Part shown: positions 53,522-62,257 of the stretch, piece by piece
Position numbering within the stretch: the stretch's first letter is position 1
How the letters are laid out: each line of letters starts with the position of its first letter
Source of the DNA: Sphingobacteriales bacterium
Lineage (GTDB): Bacteria; Bacteroidota; Bacteroidia; Chitinophagales; Chitinophagaceae
DNA length: 64,000 bases
NCBI GenBank assembly: GCA_004144185.1
Contig: SEFP01000002.1
Location: forward strand, 124,001-188,000
Direction of reading: 5' to 3'
Translations under genes and position numbers: made by a program
Notes under the pieces: generated by a model
Database searches by the model: none
Told to the model about the DNA's origin: nothing
Seen by the model: the letters and a program-made list of their open reading frames with translations, nothing else

Positions 53522-53962
53522 ATGAAAAAACATTTTTATTTGCTTCCGCTCGTAGCAGTACTGGCCGCCTCTTGTAGCAAAGACGACGATAGCACACCGG
53601 TTACACCCGTAGCGACCACCATTGATGCACGCTATGAAGTGAATCTCAGCAGTACTGAATTTCAGACTGATTCTATTGTAGGTACGTACCTGCAAAAAGA
53701 CGGCACACTGGCCTCGCTGAAGTCGACCACCGGCTCCTGGAACTCACCTGCCATGACCTATAAAGCCGGAGACAGTGTCTATTCCCGGATTTATTTCTAC
53801 GGCAAAAAACTTAGTACGTCTGCCTTTGGCCCTAGCGTATATCTGGTCAAAACCTCCAACAAAGGCATTGTATCCGGAACCGGTAGTTCTACCCGGTCAG
53901 GCGGAATTAATGATCCTTACAATGCCGTTAGTACCGCATCCGGAAAAGTCATTCTCCAATAG
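53522..53962 (+). CDS. small lipoprotein of unknown function
   Basis: 146 residues. Lipobox LAASC (Cys18) in MKKHFYLLPLVAVLAASCSK, followed by the Asp-rich linker SKDDDSTP typical of Bacteroidota lipoproteins. The mature part is beta-rich, Ser/Thr-heavy (YEVNLSSTEFQTDSIVGTYLQ, GDSVYSRIYFYGKKLS) without a known domain. A terminator follows at once. Confidence 0.7.
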   Translation: MKKHFYLLPLVAVLAASCSKDDDSTPVTPVATTIDARYEVNLSSTEFQTDSIVGTYLQKDGTLASLKSTTGSWNSPAMTYKAGDSVYSRIYFYGKKLSTSAFGPSVYLVKTSNKGIVSGTGSSTRSGGINDPYNAVSTASGKVILQ

Positions 53963-53987
53963 GTATCTGTACAGCACTCATTCTTTA

Positions 53988-54020
53988 TTAAAAAGGCTCT
54001 TCACAGAAGAGCCTTTTTAA
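53988..54020. terminator. intrinsic terminator of the lipoprotein gene
   Basis: TTAAAAAGGCTCTT/AAGAGCCTTTTTAA, a 14-bp perfect stem with a 5-nt loop. The rest of the gap to 54288 is AT-rich with the protease promoter box and nothing else seen. Confidence 0.85.
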
Positions 54021-54254
54021 ATACCTGTCTATACGGAATGAAGGTAGGGATCCGTTTAATTCCTGGTTTTTGGGTTACTCAGACTGTTGTAACAAGGTCT
54101 GATCGAAAGAAACCCGTATTTCGATATCCAGCTTTGTACCTTTTTTTAAGAACCACATTTTTTTTAAGAATCACCTTCTTAATCGTCTTAACAATACCTT
54201 CTCTATCAAAAGCTTAAAGTTGATTCCGGACGGTATGGAATTTAGGACAAAAAG

Positions 54255-54262
54255 TATTTTTG
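54255..54262 (+). promoter_or_regulatory. -7 promoter box of the Deg-family protease (TATTTTTG)
   Basis: Exact TAnnTTTG match 26 nt upstream of ATG 54289, which rules out the earlier in-frame start at 54220. Confidence 0.5.
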
Positions 54263-54288
54263 ATAGTAAAACCCCTTATAGCACACAA

Positions 54289-55800
54289 ATGAAGTCCCGT
54301 ATTCTTCCCGTGGTGCTCACCGCAGCTGCCACCTCTCTTGTAACTCTCTTTGCGGCCAATCAGTTTCCGGAAGTTGCCCATAAGCTCTCTCCTACCTATT
54401 CGTCCCGACAACTGCCGGTCAACTATGTAGATTACGGCGACAACTCTACTACGGTTCGCTCAGCCGCCCCGGTCGATTTTCAGGCAGCTGCCGAAGCCTC
54501 TGTAAAGGCCGTTGTTCACATCAAGACGACTACCAAGCCGACTACCCGTGTGGTCCGCGATCCGTTTATGGAAATGTTTGGTTTCGATGGTAACCAGATC
54601 CAGCGGATTCCGCCCCAGATGGGTTCCGGTTCCGGAGTCGTGATTTCGCCGGATGGCTATATTGTGACCAATAATCACGTAGTCGCCGGTGCCGATCAGG
54701 TTACGGTTACATTTAACGACCGCTATACGTCACAGGCTAAAGTGGTTGCCACCGATCCGGCGACGGACATTGCTGTGATCAAGGTCAGCGACAAAGACCT
54801 GTCGTATATGGAGTTTGGAAACTCCGACCAGGTCCGTCTCGGCCAGTGGGTTCTGGCAGTGGGTTACCCGCTTACCCTCAACACAACCGTTACCGCCGGT
54901 ATCGTATCGGCCAAGGCACGTTCCATCGGCATCAACCGCACCCAGAGCGACCGCGCCATCGAGTCGTTTATTCAAACCGATGCAGCGGTCAACCCCGGCA
55001 ACTCCGGTGGTGCGCTGGTGAATACCAATGGCCAGCTAATTGGAATCAACTCGGCGATCGCCTCCCCTACCGGTTCATACGCCGGCTACTCGTATGCTAT
55101 TCCGGCCAACATCGTTAAGAAAGTGACCCAGGATCTGATCCAGTATGGGGCCGTTCAGCGCGGCTATCTGGGAATCAGCTATCGCGACCGGGCAACGATG
55201 ACTCCGGAAGAGCAGGCTTCGCTCGGCATCGACCGGACCGAAGGCGTATACGTAGCCGATGTGGTGACCGGTAGCGGTGCTTCCCGCTCTGCGCTGCGCA
55301 AAGGTGACTTTATCACCGCTATCAACAGTGTACCGGTACGCACCGAACCCGAAATGCTGGAGCAGGTGGCCCGCTACAAACCCGGTGACAACATCTCGGT
55401 TACCTACCTGCGTAAAGGCCAGACCGGGCAAACCAGTGTGCAGTTGCAAAACGCAGATAACAACACCTCGTTGGTAAAGGCAGCAACGGCTGCCGGCCTT
55501 GTATTCGGAGGCAAGCTCCGCAATCTGAGTGCAGCTGAGAAGCAACGTTTTGGCGTCACAGCCGGTGTGTTAGTGGAGAAAGTTGGTACCGGGGTCCTGC
55601 GTCAGCAAACCAATATGCAGGACGGCTTTATTATTACCAATGTCAATGATGTGCCAGTAGGTACGGTCGAAGCCTTGCAGAAGGCCATTCTGGCAGCACC
55701 ACGCAATACCCAACTGGCCGGCGTGTATCCGGGGTATAGCAACCGGTATTACTATGGGCTGGCCGATGCTACTGCTGATGCAGGTGACGGCAGTAATTGA
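54289..55800 (+). CDS. Deg/HtrA-family periplasmic serine protease with two PDZ domains
   Basis: 503 residues from MKSRILPVVLTAAATSLVTL, a signal or anchor helix. Trypsin-like domain with the triad His130 (TNNHVVAG), Asp160 (ATDIAVIKV) and Ser239 (NPGNSGGALV). A first PDZ (YLGISYRDRATMTPEEQ) and a second, degenerate PDZ at the C-terminus (FGVTAGVLVEKVG). It degrades or refolds damaged envelope proteins. Monocistronic with its own terminator. TTCCGGAA copy at 54365 encodes F-P-E. Confidence 0.93.
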   Translation: MKSRILPVVLTAAATSLVTLFAANQFPEVAHKLSPTYSSRQLPVNYVDYGDNSTTVRSAAPVDFQAAAEASVKAVVHIKTTTKPTTRVVRDPFMEMFGFDGNQIQRIPPQMGSGSGVVISPDGYIVTNNHVVAGADQVTVTFNDRYTSQAKVVATDPATDIAVIKVSDKDLSYMEFGNSDQVRLGQWVLAVGYPLTLNTTVTAGIVSAKARSIGINRTQSDRAIESFIQTDAAVNPGNSGGALVNTNGQLIGINSAIASPTGSYAGYSYAIPANIVKKVTQDLIQYGAVQRGYLGISYRDRATMTPEEQASLGIDRTEGVYVADVVTGSGASRSALRKGDFITAINSVPVRTEPEMLEQVARYKPGDNISVTYLRKGQTGQTSVQLQNADNNTSLVKAATAAGLVFGGKLRNLSAAEKQRFGVTAGVLVEKVGTGVLRQQTNMQDGFIITNVNDVPVGTVEALQKAILAAPRNTQLAGVYPGYSNRYYYGLADATADAGDGSN

Positions 55801-55818
55801 TGAATTAAAACGTACATC

Positions 55819-55854
55819 AAACCTCCGGCTCTTACCAGAGCCGGAGGTTTTTAT
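55819..55854 (+). terminator. intrinsic terminator of the Deg-family protease gene
   Basis: AAACCTCCGGCTCT/AGAGCCGGAGGTTT, a 14-bp stem followed by TT and a T-rich stretch. Confidence 0.85.
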
Positions 55855-55886
55855 GTTTCATATTCCGGAACTTCAATTAATTTTAT

Positions 55887-56213
55887 ATGCGTTCAGGCAG
55901 TGCTAGTATGTTGATCCTGTTGATTGCGGTACCGGTATGGCTACAGGCAGCTCCTCAAAAGAACCAGACGATTGCCAACGACTGTTTGTCGGGCCGCGCC
56001 AATGCCCTTCGGGATTACAAAGGCGACTCACTTAAGTATTATTACTTCGGCATTGTAGGCGCTTCTAAAGAAACTATTTCGGCGGCTCGGAAGCTGGGCG
56101 TACGGGCGGTTTCCAGTGGCTGTATGGTCACAGAGGCGATTCAATGTTATAACGCCACGGCCGACAGCATCATGTATGCAAACCAGAAAGTGAGGCTTTC
56201 AAAACTGCGATAA
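55887..56213 (+). CDS. small exported protein of unknown function
   Basis: 108 residues. Signal peptide to about residue 22 (...LQAAPQ). The mature part contains CLSGRANALRDYKGDSLKYYYFG, ARKLGVRAVSSGCMVTEAIQCYN; three Cys in all. No family recognised. It precedes the SDR gene by 36 bp on the same strand, so the two may be cotranscribed. Confidence 0.55.
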   Translation: MRSGSASMLILLIAVPVWLQAAPQKNQTIANDCLSGRANALRDYKGDSLKYYYFGIVGASKETISAARKLGVRAVSSGCMVTEAIQCYNATADSIMYANQKVRLSKLR

Positions 56214-56249
56214 GGCGCTTCTGGCCCAATTTTTCCGGACTGGGTTTTC

Positions 56250-57245
56250 ATGAAAAAATCTGCTCCTTCTCTTTCCGGAAAAACAGTGGTCATCACCGGT
56301 GCCTCCAGCGGCGTGGGTCGCGCCACAGCTGTTGCCTTTGCTAAAAAAGGTGCCAATCTGATTCTGGCTGCCCGGGGCGCCGAGGCCCTTCAAAGCATTG
56401 CAGACTCCTGTACGGCATTGGGTGTCCGGGCGATTCCCATTCAGACTGATATGACAATTGCAGCAGAAGTGACCCGGCTGGCCGAGCAGGCGCTGCAACT
56501 GAACGGCCGGATCGACATTTGGGTCAACAATGCCGGGGTGTTGGCCTTGGGCGCCTTGGATGAAATGCCGGCCGATGTGATCGACGGCGTGATCAAAACC
56601 AACCTGCTGGGATATCTGCATGGTGCTCGCGCGGTACTGCCTGTTTTCAAGAAGCAACAGAAAGGAACACTGATCAATAACATATCAATCGGCGGCTGGG
56701 TGGCCGCTCCTTACGGGGCAGCCTACACGGCATCCAAATACGGACTGCGCGGTATGGTCGAAGCCCTCCAGGGCGAGGTCAACACCTTTCCCCATATTCA
56801 CGTCTGCGCGCTGTATCCGGGATTCCAGGATACACCGGGTGCCAAACACGCCGCTAATTATCTGGGTGTCCAGCCCGCCAATCCGATTCCAAACTTCGAT
56901 CCAAACCGGCTGGCCTCGGCTATCGTGAAAGTCGCTCAACGTCCCACCAATAGTACGTATCCCGACTGGTCGGCCGTCTTTGCACGGGGTGCGTATGGAC
57001 TGTTTCCAGAACTCACCCGGTCTATCATGGCCGGATTGATGCGAATGGCCCAACGCAAAGGAACGCCGTCCAACACCTATCCGGGCAATGTGCTGCATCC
57101 GGTAGCATATGATATGCGCATTCAGGCCAAGACCTCATCTCAGCGTACGGCTCGTAAAGCCAAGATGCTGACGGCTGCTGCTATCGGCGCAACGGTCCTG
57201 TGGATGGTGATGCGTCCGAAAATGTCTTCCAAAAGCGAGTTCTGA
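56250..57245 (+). CDS. short-chain dehydrogenase/reductase with C-terminal membrane segment
   Basis: 331 residues. NAD(P) motif TGASSGVGRA (16-25), NNAG near 93, catalytic Ser146 and the YTASK motif (Tyr159, Lys163). After the SDR fold (to about 250) an extra tail contains a hydrophobic helix (MLTAAAIGATVLWMVMRP) that could anchor it to the membrane. Arg37-region sequence ARGAEAL hints at NADP use. Substrate unknown. TTCCGGAA copy at 56273 encodes S-G at the very start; a terminator with another copy follows. Confidence 0.85.
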   Translation: MKKSAPSLSGKTVVITGASSGVGRATAVAFAKKGANLILAARGAEALQSIADSCTALGVRAIPIQTDMTIAAEVTRLAEQALQLNGRIDIWVNNAGVLALGALDEMPADVIDGVIKTNLLGYLHGARAVLPVFKKQQKGTLINNISIGGWVAAPYGAAYTASKYGLRGMVEALQGEVNTFPHIHVCALYPGFQDTPGAKHAANYLGVQPANPIPNFDPNRLASAIVKVAQRPTNSTYPDWSAVFARGAYGLFPELTRSIMAGLMRMAQRKGTPSNTYPGNVLHPVAYDMRIQAKTSSQRTARKAKMLTAAAIGATVLWMVMRPKMSSKSEF

Positions 57246-57261
57246 ATTCCCTCAACTGAAC

Positions 57262-57297
57262 AATGCCCTGTTCCGGAATGTCGGAACAGGGCATTTT
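57262..57297 (+). terminator. intrinsic terminator containing a TTCCGGAA copy
   Basis: AATGCCCTGTTCC/GGAACAGGGCATT, 13-bp stem, followed by TTT. The octamer at 57271 spans the stem-loop boundary. Confidence 0.8.
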
Positions 57298-57346
57298 AAT
57301 AGACTCAGGAATCGGTTACGTTACCGTTCTTTCTCAGGCATCGACT

Positions 57347-58513
57347 TTAGGGCTTCATTTTACGGCCTTTGTTCCACCAGACGATAAAACCCGTTATCGG
57401 CAAACTGGCGCAGATCAGGCTGGCGAGGAATACCAGGATTTTTCCCGGCAGCCCCAAGGCAGCGCCCACATGGATATCATAATTGAGCATCAAGACCTGA
57501 TCGGCCAGTGCGGCTTCCGAAAAGCGATCTCCGGGCATCCGAAGTGGCTGTAAGGTGTAGCGGTCGAACAGGTACTCGTTACGGTTGTAGAAGTTTCCGT
57601 ACTCGTTGTACACCACTACCTCGATGGGGTCTGTAGCCTTTCCATCCGGTGACAGATACATCCCGCCCTTCACCGTTCCGATTGTTGTCATCACAGCCTG
57701 CCAGGCCCGGTCCAGATTCGTTACTGCCGCTTCCGGAACCATCGGCTTCCGGGTCGTGTCAGACTGCGGCTCGGCCCGTTCTGCTTTGGGATGACCACCG
57801 GCACTGATCCAGTATACCCCTTTCTCGACCCACTCAAAGCTCCAGACTAAGCCGGTAATGGCCAGCACCAGCCCGATCAGCATGCTGTAAAAGCCCAGCA
57901 CATTGTGCAGATCATAATTCAGGCGTTTGGGCCGGGCGTTTACTTTAATCCGGAAGGCTTGGCGGGTGTGTTTACGCTTCCATTTCTTAGGCCACCACAG
58001 CACCAGTCCGGTTATCAGCAGCACTACAAAAATCAACACGGCCACGCCTACGACCGGTCGGCCAATTTTGTACGGCAGCCACAGCGCCCGGTGCCCGTCG
58101 ATGATGAACCGAAAAAAATCGAACTGCTCGCCGGTGGTTTGTTTTCTAATCAAACCGGCATCGTACGGATTCAAAAACACGACCGAAAACGATCGCTTTC
58201 CGCCCACATTGCTTTGAAACCCGACTGCTGCGGCCTGATCGGCAGGCGCATAGGTGATCCCGGTTGGTTTTTTATCCGGAAACTGCCGCTGCGCTTCCAC
58301 CAGCAATGCACTGGGTGGGGCAAAGGGCTGCGGACGTGCGTCTACAAAACGCCACCGCTCGGTCGCATCTTTAATTTCCTGCTGAAAGGTGTAGATCGCG
58401 CCGGTGATGCTGACGATAAAAACGATGATTCCGGACACCAATCCCAGCCACAGATGCAGCCAGGCATTGATGCGCCGAAATACCGATTTATGAGGCTCTT
58501 TTTTTAATTCCAC
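57347..58513 (-). CDS. PepSY-associated membrane protein
   Basis: 388 residues. Four membrane helices in the PepSY_TM pattern (about 18-40, 145-170, 205-225, 355-378) with the first typical sequence INAWLHLWLGLVSGIIVFIV. The periplasmic loop between helices 1 and 2 contains PepSY-like strands. Such proteins are cotranscribed with TonB siderophore receptors and are thought to be inner-membrane ferric-siderophore reductases. Third gene of the operon with the TonB receptor and DUF4374 lipoprotein. TTCCGGAA copy at 57731. Confidence 0.85.
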   Translation of the reverse strand: MELKKEPHKSVFRRINAWLHLWLGLVSGIIVFIVSITGAIYTFQQEIKDATERWRFVDARPQPFAPPSALLVEAQRQFPDKKPTGITYAPADQAAAVGFQSNVGGKRSFSVVFLNPYDAGLIRKQTTGEQFDFFRFIIDGHRALWLPYKIGRPVVGVAVLIFVVLLITGLVLWWPKKWKRKHTRQAFRIKVNARPKRLNYDLHNVLGFYSMLIGLVLAITGLVWSFEWVEKGVYWISAGGHPKAERAEPQSDTTRKPMVPEAAVTNLDRAWQAVMTTIGTVKGGMYLSPDGKATDPIEVVVYNEYGNFYNRNEYLFDRYTLQPLRMPGDRFSEAALADQVLMLNYDIHVGAALGLPGKILVFLASLICASLPITGFIVWWNKGRKMKP

Positions 58514-58530
58514 TCTTTGAATACCATTAA

Positions 58531-58563
58531 AAAACAGCCTGGTTTAAAAACACAGGCTGTTTG
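58531..58563. terminator. hairpin between the DUF4374 and PepSY genes
   Basis: AAACAGCCTG/CAGGCTGTTT, 10-bp stem, inside the three-gene operon. In minus orientation a T run follows, so it may reduce PepSY expression relative to the upstream genes. Confidence 0.6.
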
Positions 58564-58581
58564 ACTAGCAGCGAATGCCGA

Positions 58582-59814
58582 TTAGAATTTGAATACACCT
58601 GCTACAAACGAGGCTTCGGTTTTGGCGCCTTTAGTAGCGGTAAACGTAGTCGTGTTGACTTTGTAAATGTAGTTTTCACTTACCCCGTTTACGGTTTCTT
58701 TCACCACAGTGTACACGTTTTCACCTTCTGCAAATGCCGCCATCCGACGGCCGTCACCAGATGCCTCCGGAAGTCCGTTGACTATATTAACGGACTGGCT
58801 GTTGAAGTCGATTACGGCTGCTTTGAGGCTACCATCGCTCCAGCGGGTCTGTGCAGCGCGATTGGTTACGTTCAGTTTGGCGAAGGCCTTTCCGTTGCCC
58901 AGATACAGCACGTGTACCGCGTTGCCACCAGCTTTGGAATTCACATCAAAGAAGTAACCAGCATCAAATGTAGACGCGCCATTGGCGATTTTCAGGATGC
59001 CGGACGGCTGGGTAGACTGCGAAAATCCGTTGGCCGGGTTAGAATTCGAGATCGCATATACGTTGCCGCTTTCGTCTTCGATCAGACCGTTTTTAACGTT
59101 GAAACCACCGATCGGTCCTACGCGGGAATCGCGGATCACTTTCTGGAACTGCATGTCCGGATAGGAATACACGGCCACTTCGGCCTGCGAGGTATTCGGC
59201 GTCGCGAAGGTGGTTTTGTTGGAGATATAATAGCTCAGAAACACCTTGTTTCCCACAACTGCCATTCCGGAATAGTTGACGCCCAGTGTGGTATCCGGGG
59301 TATACAGATCGGATGTAGGAACGTCTACTTTCTTACCAACCGTCACCGTGTTCTTGGTCATCTGGTAGAAGCTAATCATGTTGGTCGTGTTGTTCATCGA
59401 CACCGCCAGCAAATTGCTTCCGTCTGCTTCTACAATATCAGCGATGGCTGCCGGGAAGGTGTTCGAACCTTTCTCTACCAGTCCAGACGTTTCGGTTTGT
59501 TGCAGCGCCGTCACTTTCACGTCGTTCAGGCCACCGATTGCATAGATCGTATTGCCAATTTTTTTATAATCGAAATAGCCGACCTGCTCGGTCCCCTGCC
59601 CCTTGGCGCTGATCGCACCTGTCATCAGGTCTTTAAACGGAACGGTGAAGTACGAATAGTCAAAACCGGATGCCGGTGCATAGGCCATCGTCACGATGTA
59701 CGGTTTCTCCACCGCAGGCGTTGCCGGAGTATCATCGTCTTTTTTGCAGGAAGCCAGTACAGCGCTCATCGCCAGTACGGTCAGAGCGGCTTTGGAAGTT
59801 TGGGAAAAAGTCAT
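58582..59814 (-). CDS. DUF4374 lipoprotein
   Basis: 410 residues. Lipobox VLASC (Cys23) in MSAVLASCKKDDDTPATPAV. The mature part is a beta-propeller-like DUF4374 chain with repeated strands (VTMAYAPASGFDYSYFTV, GNTIYAIGGLNDVKVTAL, NVYTVVKETVNGVSENYIYKVN). DUF4374 lipoproteins sit beside siderophore TonB receptors in Bacteroidota and, for the XusB type, bind siderophore at the surface; that role here is inferred from context. TTCCGGAA copy at 59265. Confidence 0.88.
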   Translation of the reverse strand: MTFSQTSKAALTVLAMSAVLASCKKDDDTPATPAVEKPYIVTMAYAPASGFDYSYFTVPFKDLMTGAISAKGQGTEQVGYFDYKKIGNTIYAIGGLNDVKVTALQQTETSGLVEKGSNTFPAAIADIVEADGSNLLAVSMNNTTNMISFYQMTKNTVTVGKKVDVPTSDLYTPDTTLGVNYSGMAVVGNKVFLSYYISNKTTFATPNTSQAEVAVYSYPDMQFQKVIRDSRVGPIGGFNVKNGLIEDESGNVYAISNSNPANGFSQSTQPSGILKIANGASTFDAGYFFDVNSKAGGNAVHVLYLGNGKAFAKLNVTNRAAQTRWSDGSLKAAVIDFNSQSVNIVNGLPEASGDGRRMAAFAEGENVYTVVKETVNGVSENYIYKVNTTTFTATKGAKTEASFVAGVFKF

Positions 59815-59871
59815 GGTGCTTAAATAGAAAATTTAAAAAGAGATACAGGAAAAAGGGTGTTTCTGGAAGGC

Positions 59872-62034
59872 CTATAAACTCACCCGCAGCTTCACGAACA
59901 AGGTGCGGCCGGGCTTCTGGAGGTAAAACCGGTCATACAGCCGCGCATCGGTCAGGTTCCGGCATTCGGCGCTGATGTTGTACCGACCGCCTTCCAGGCT
60001 ATAAATGAGTTCAATATCATGCGAAGCCTGTTCGGGAATGATCCGCTTGCTGTCTTTGCTGCCCAGCTCGGCCCAGGTCAGGAAATACGCATCGACATAA
60101 TTGAAGCGGTACCGCAGATCCAGCAGCGTGTTGGACCACAACACATTCTGAAACCGGTACCCGGCAGAGGCATTTCCGAATACCACCGGAATATTGGGCA
60201 CCCGGAATCCTTTCTGATAGTTGACCTGCTGCCCGCCGTTGGTGTAGGAGTTGACATACACATAATCAGCCTGATCGGTAATGGTCTGGTACGTAGCGCT
60301 GGCCGCCAGATGAAACCGGCTTTTATACCAGTAGCTGGCGTTGGCTTCGGCACCGAGGGTGCGGGTTTGTTTCAGGTTGCCGTAGCTGGTTACCGGACTG
60401 GAAATGGTCGCGATCCGGTAAATCAGGTCGGTGGCATTCCGGAACAGCCCGCTTCCGGAAATAGCAAAGCTGTGGAGCCGGGAAATGCGTTTGGTATAGC
60501 TCACCCCCAGATTCAGGTTATGACTCCATTCCGGTTTCAGTTCCGGATTGGCTTCGGTAAACAGCCCATCACCAAACATTTCATCGGAATTGGGCATCCG
60601 GTAGGCGCGCTCATACGAGGCTTTCAACTGCACATCCGGACGCGGGAAATACGTGGCGGCCAGTCCGTAGCCCAGATTGGTCTGCGCCGATTCCAGCAGT
60701 TCCAGTCGTTGCGTCGGCAAGGCAAAGTCATATTGCTTTTCAGCGCTGGCCCGGATCGAATACAGCTTGGCAAAAACAGCCGTACTGAATCCCCGCAACC
60801 ACTCGGCGTTGTGCCCCAGACTCAGCACACCTTTGTTCAAGGCTTTCGGGAAATTGTTTTCCGGCTTCTGCGGATTGAGGGCATCATAAACCGTCCGCTC
60901 GAAATGGCTGTACAGATAGTTGACCACCAGCGCCTGTTTGGGCGTGATATGATATCCGGCGTTGGCACCGGCGCTCCATTCGCGGTCGGTCAGGGTGGTC
61001 AGCGTACGGGAAAATTCAGCGGCGTTGGAACCGGGCACCACGGTGGTTTCGCCCAGCCAGTTGTACGTAACGCCCTGAAGGGTATCGGCAATCTGCGATT
61101 TAGACGCATTGAAGCTCCCGAAGGCAGTGACATCAAGACCGGCCACCAGCAGATTTTTTTTGCTGTACCGCAGGGTTGGCGCCCAGGTCTGGCTGTTGGT
61201 CGTGATGCCGCCATAAACCTTACTCATGGTGGTACCGGTCTGGACTTCTTTATCATCGGCAGCGGCGGTCAGACTCAGAATCAGCTGATCCGCATATTTT
61301 TTGTCCACGACGCCGGCTTCGACCCGAAGGTTTCCGGAACGGTAGCGATCATGGAAGCGCCGTACGTCCTCATAGCCTTCGATCATGTTCTTCCGGACGA
61401 TCGGCACATTGACTTTGTAGTTATTGTCAGAATAATTGTAGTTGGCACTGCCCCGGACGGTGAAGCCGGTTTTGGCGCTGGTATACGCGCCGTTCAGCGA
61501 GGGCCGATGGGTATTGAACGACCCATAAGCATACGAGGCATCCAGGAATTTTTGCTGTTTATTGGTGATGATGTTGATCACGCCACCCAGCGCGTCGGTT
61601 CCGAGCGTTACCGGCACCACGCCTTTGTACACATCCATCCGCTCGATTGCATTGACCGGAATGTTGTTCAGGTTGTAGGCACTGCTATACCGGTCGATCG
61701 GAACGCCGTCGAGGAATACTTTGACCTGTTGTCCGGAAAAGCCGTTGAGGGTCAGGTTGTATGAGGATCCGAGTCCGCCTTCTTCCAGGATGCGGACACC
61801 CGGCACCCGGTTCAGAATTTCCTTGGCATCGCCGACCGTGTTTTTAAGTTCTTTGGTGGCAATAGACGTAACCGAAAACGCTTCCCGTTCTACTTTCCGC
61901 ACATCGGTATAGGATACGACCACTACGCTGTCCAGCTGTTGCTGCCGGCGTACCTTATCCGGTTGCTGGGCTGCCGTCCGAATGCCAGAACAACAGCTCA
62001 GCCCAATCAGTATAAAGGATCCTATTCGATTCAT
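59872..62034 (-). CDS. TonB-dependent outer-membrane receptor, likely siderophore
   Basis: 720 residues. Signal peptide, then a plug domain (LDSVVVVSYTDVRKVEREAFSV, EILNRVPGVRILEEGGLGSSYNLTLNG, LDGVPIDRYS, ALGGVINIITNK) and a 22-strand barrel ending in GRTLFVKLRVSL, a typical C-terminal Phe/Leu strand. It lacks the N-terminal carboxypeptidase-like domain of SusC-type receptors, which fits a siderophore, not a glycan, receptor. It leads the operon with DUF4374 and PepSY genes. TTCCGGAA copies at 60437, 60453 and 61332. Confidence 0.92.
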   Translation of the reverse strand: MNRIGSFILIGLSCCSGIRTAAQQPDKVRRQQQLDSVVVVSYTDVRKVEREAFSVTSIATKELKNTVGDAKEILNRVPGVRILEEGGLGSSYNLTLNGFSGQQVKVFLDGVPIDRYSSAYNLNNIPVNAIERMDVYKGVVPVTLGTDALGGVINIITNKQQKFLDASYAYGSFNTHRPSLNGAYTSAKTGFTVRGSANYNYSDNNYKVNVPIVRKNMIEGYEDVRRFHDRYRSGNLRVEAGVVDKKYADQLILSLTAAADDKEVQTGTTMSKVYGGITTNSQTWAPTLRYSKKNLLVAGLDVTAFGSFNASKSQIADTLQGVTYNWLGETTVVPGSNAAEFSRTLTTLTDREWSAGANAGYHITPKQALVVNYLYSHFERTVYDALNPQKPENNFPKALNKGVLSLGHNAEWLRGFSTAVFAKLYSIRASAEKQYDFALPTQRLELLESAQTNLGYGLAATYFPRPDVQLKASYERAYRMPNSDEMFGDGLFTEANPELKPEWSHNLNLGVSYTKRISRLHSFAISGSGLFRNATDLIYRIATISSPVTSYGNLKQTRTLGAEANASYWYKSRFHLAASATYQTITDQADYVYVNSYTNGGQQVNYQKGFRVPNIPVVFGNASAGYRFQNVLWSNTLLDLRYRFNYVDAYFLTWAELGSKDSKRIIPEQASHDIELIYSLEGGRYNISAECRNLTDARLYDRFYLQKPGRTLFVKLRVSL

Positions 62035-62084
62035 TCCAACACATTTCCGGAACGCCAGTAACGCTCCTGTTGTTTTTAGAGGCG

Positions 62085-62092
62085 CAAATGTA
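62085..62092 (-). promoter_or_regulatory. -7 promoter box of the iron-uptake operon (TACATTTG)
   Basis: Exact TAnnTTTG match, 50 nt before the TonB receptor ATG. A 15-bp tandem repeat lies about 70 bp upstream. I see no clear Fur box. Confidence 0.5.
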
Positions 62093-62160
62093 TTGGCTCG
62101 TTCAGGCTGGTACTTGCTAAATCGGGAAATCTATACACACAGATCAGATTGAGTAAAATA

Positions 62161-62190
62161 ATCGTATAGGTGCATATCGTATAGGTGCAT
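62161..62190. repeat. exact tandem repeat of ATCGTATAGGTGCAT (2 x 15 bp)
   Basis: Two perfect adjacent copies upstream of the iron-uptake operon and just past the S46 peptidase terminator. Confidence 0.9.
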
Positions 62191-62196
62191 AAAAGA

Positions 62197-62227
62197 AAGA
62201 AGCAGCGGCGGAGGGCCACTGCTTCTT
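62197..62227 (-). terminator. terminator of the S46 peptidase gene
   Basis: AAGAAGCAG/CTGCTTCTT stem with a GC-rich inner part; in minus orientation TTTCTTTT follows. Confidence 0.75.
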
Positions 62228-62257
62228 GTAAGAACAGTTGGAACAGTTTCGGATGGT

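Noticed and set aside
53316-53597. Minus-strand frame over the 21-bp repeats encoding repeated FLSAN-type peptides
   Set aside because: The repeats are in phase with codons (21 = 7 x 3), so a repetitive peptide is automatic. The frame overlaps the fusA promoter and the lipoprotein start and lacks a signal or start context.
58561-59823. 420-codon plus-strand frame opposite the DUF4374 gene
   Set aside because: Shadow of a clear lipoprotein gene; His/Arg-rich with no motif.
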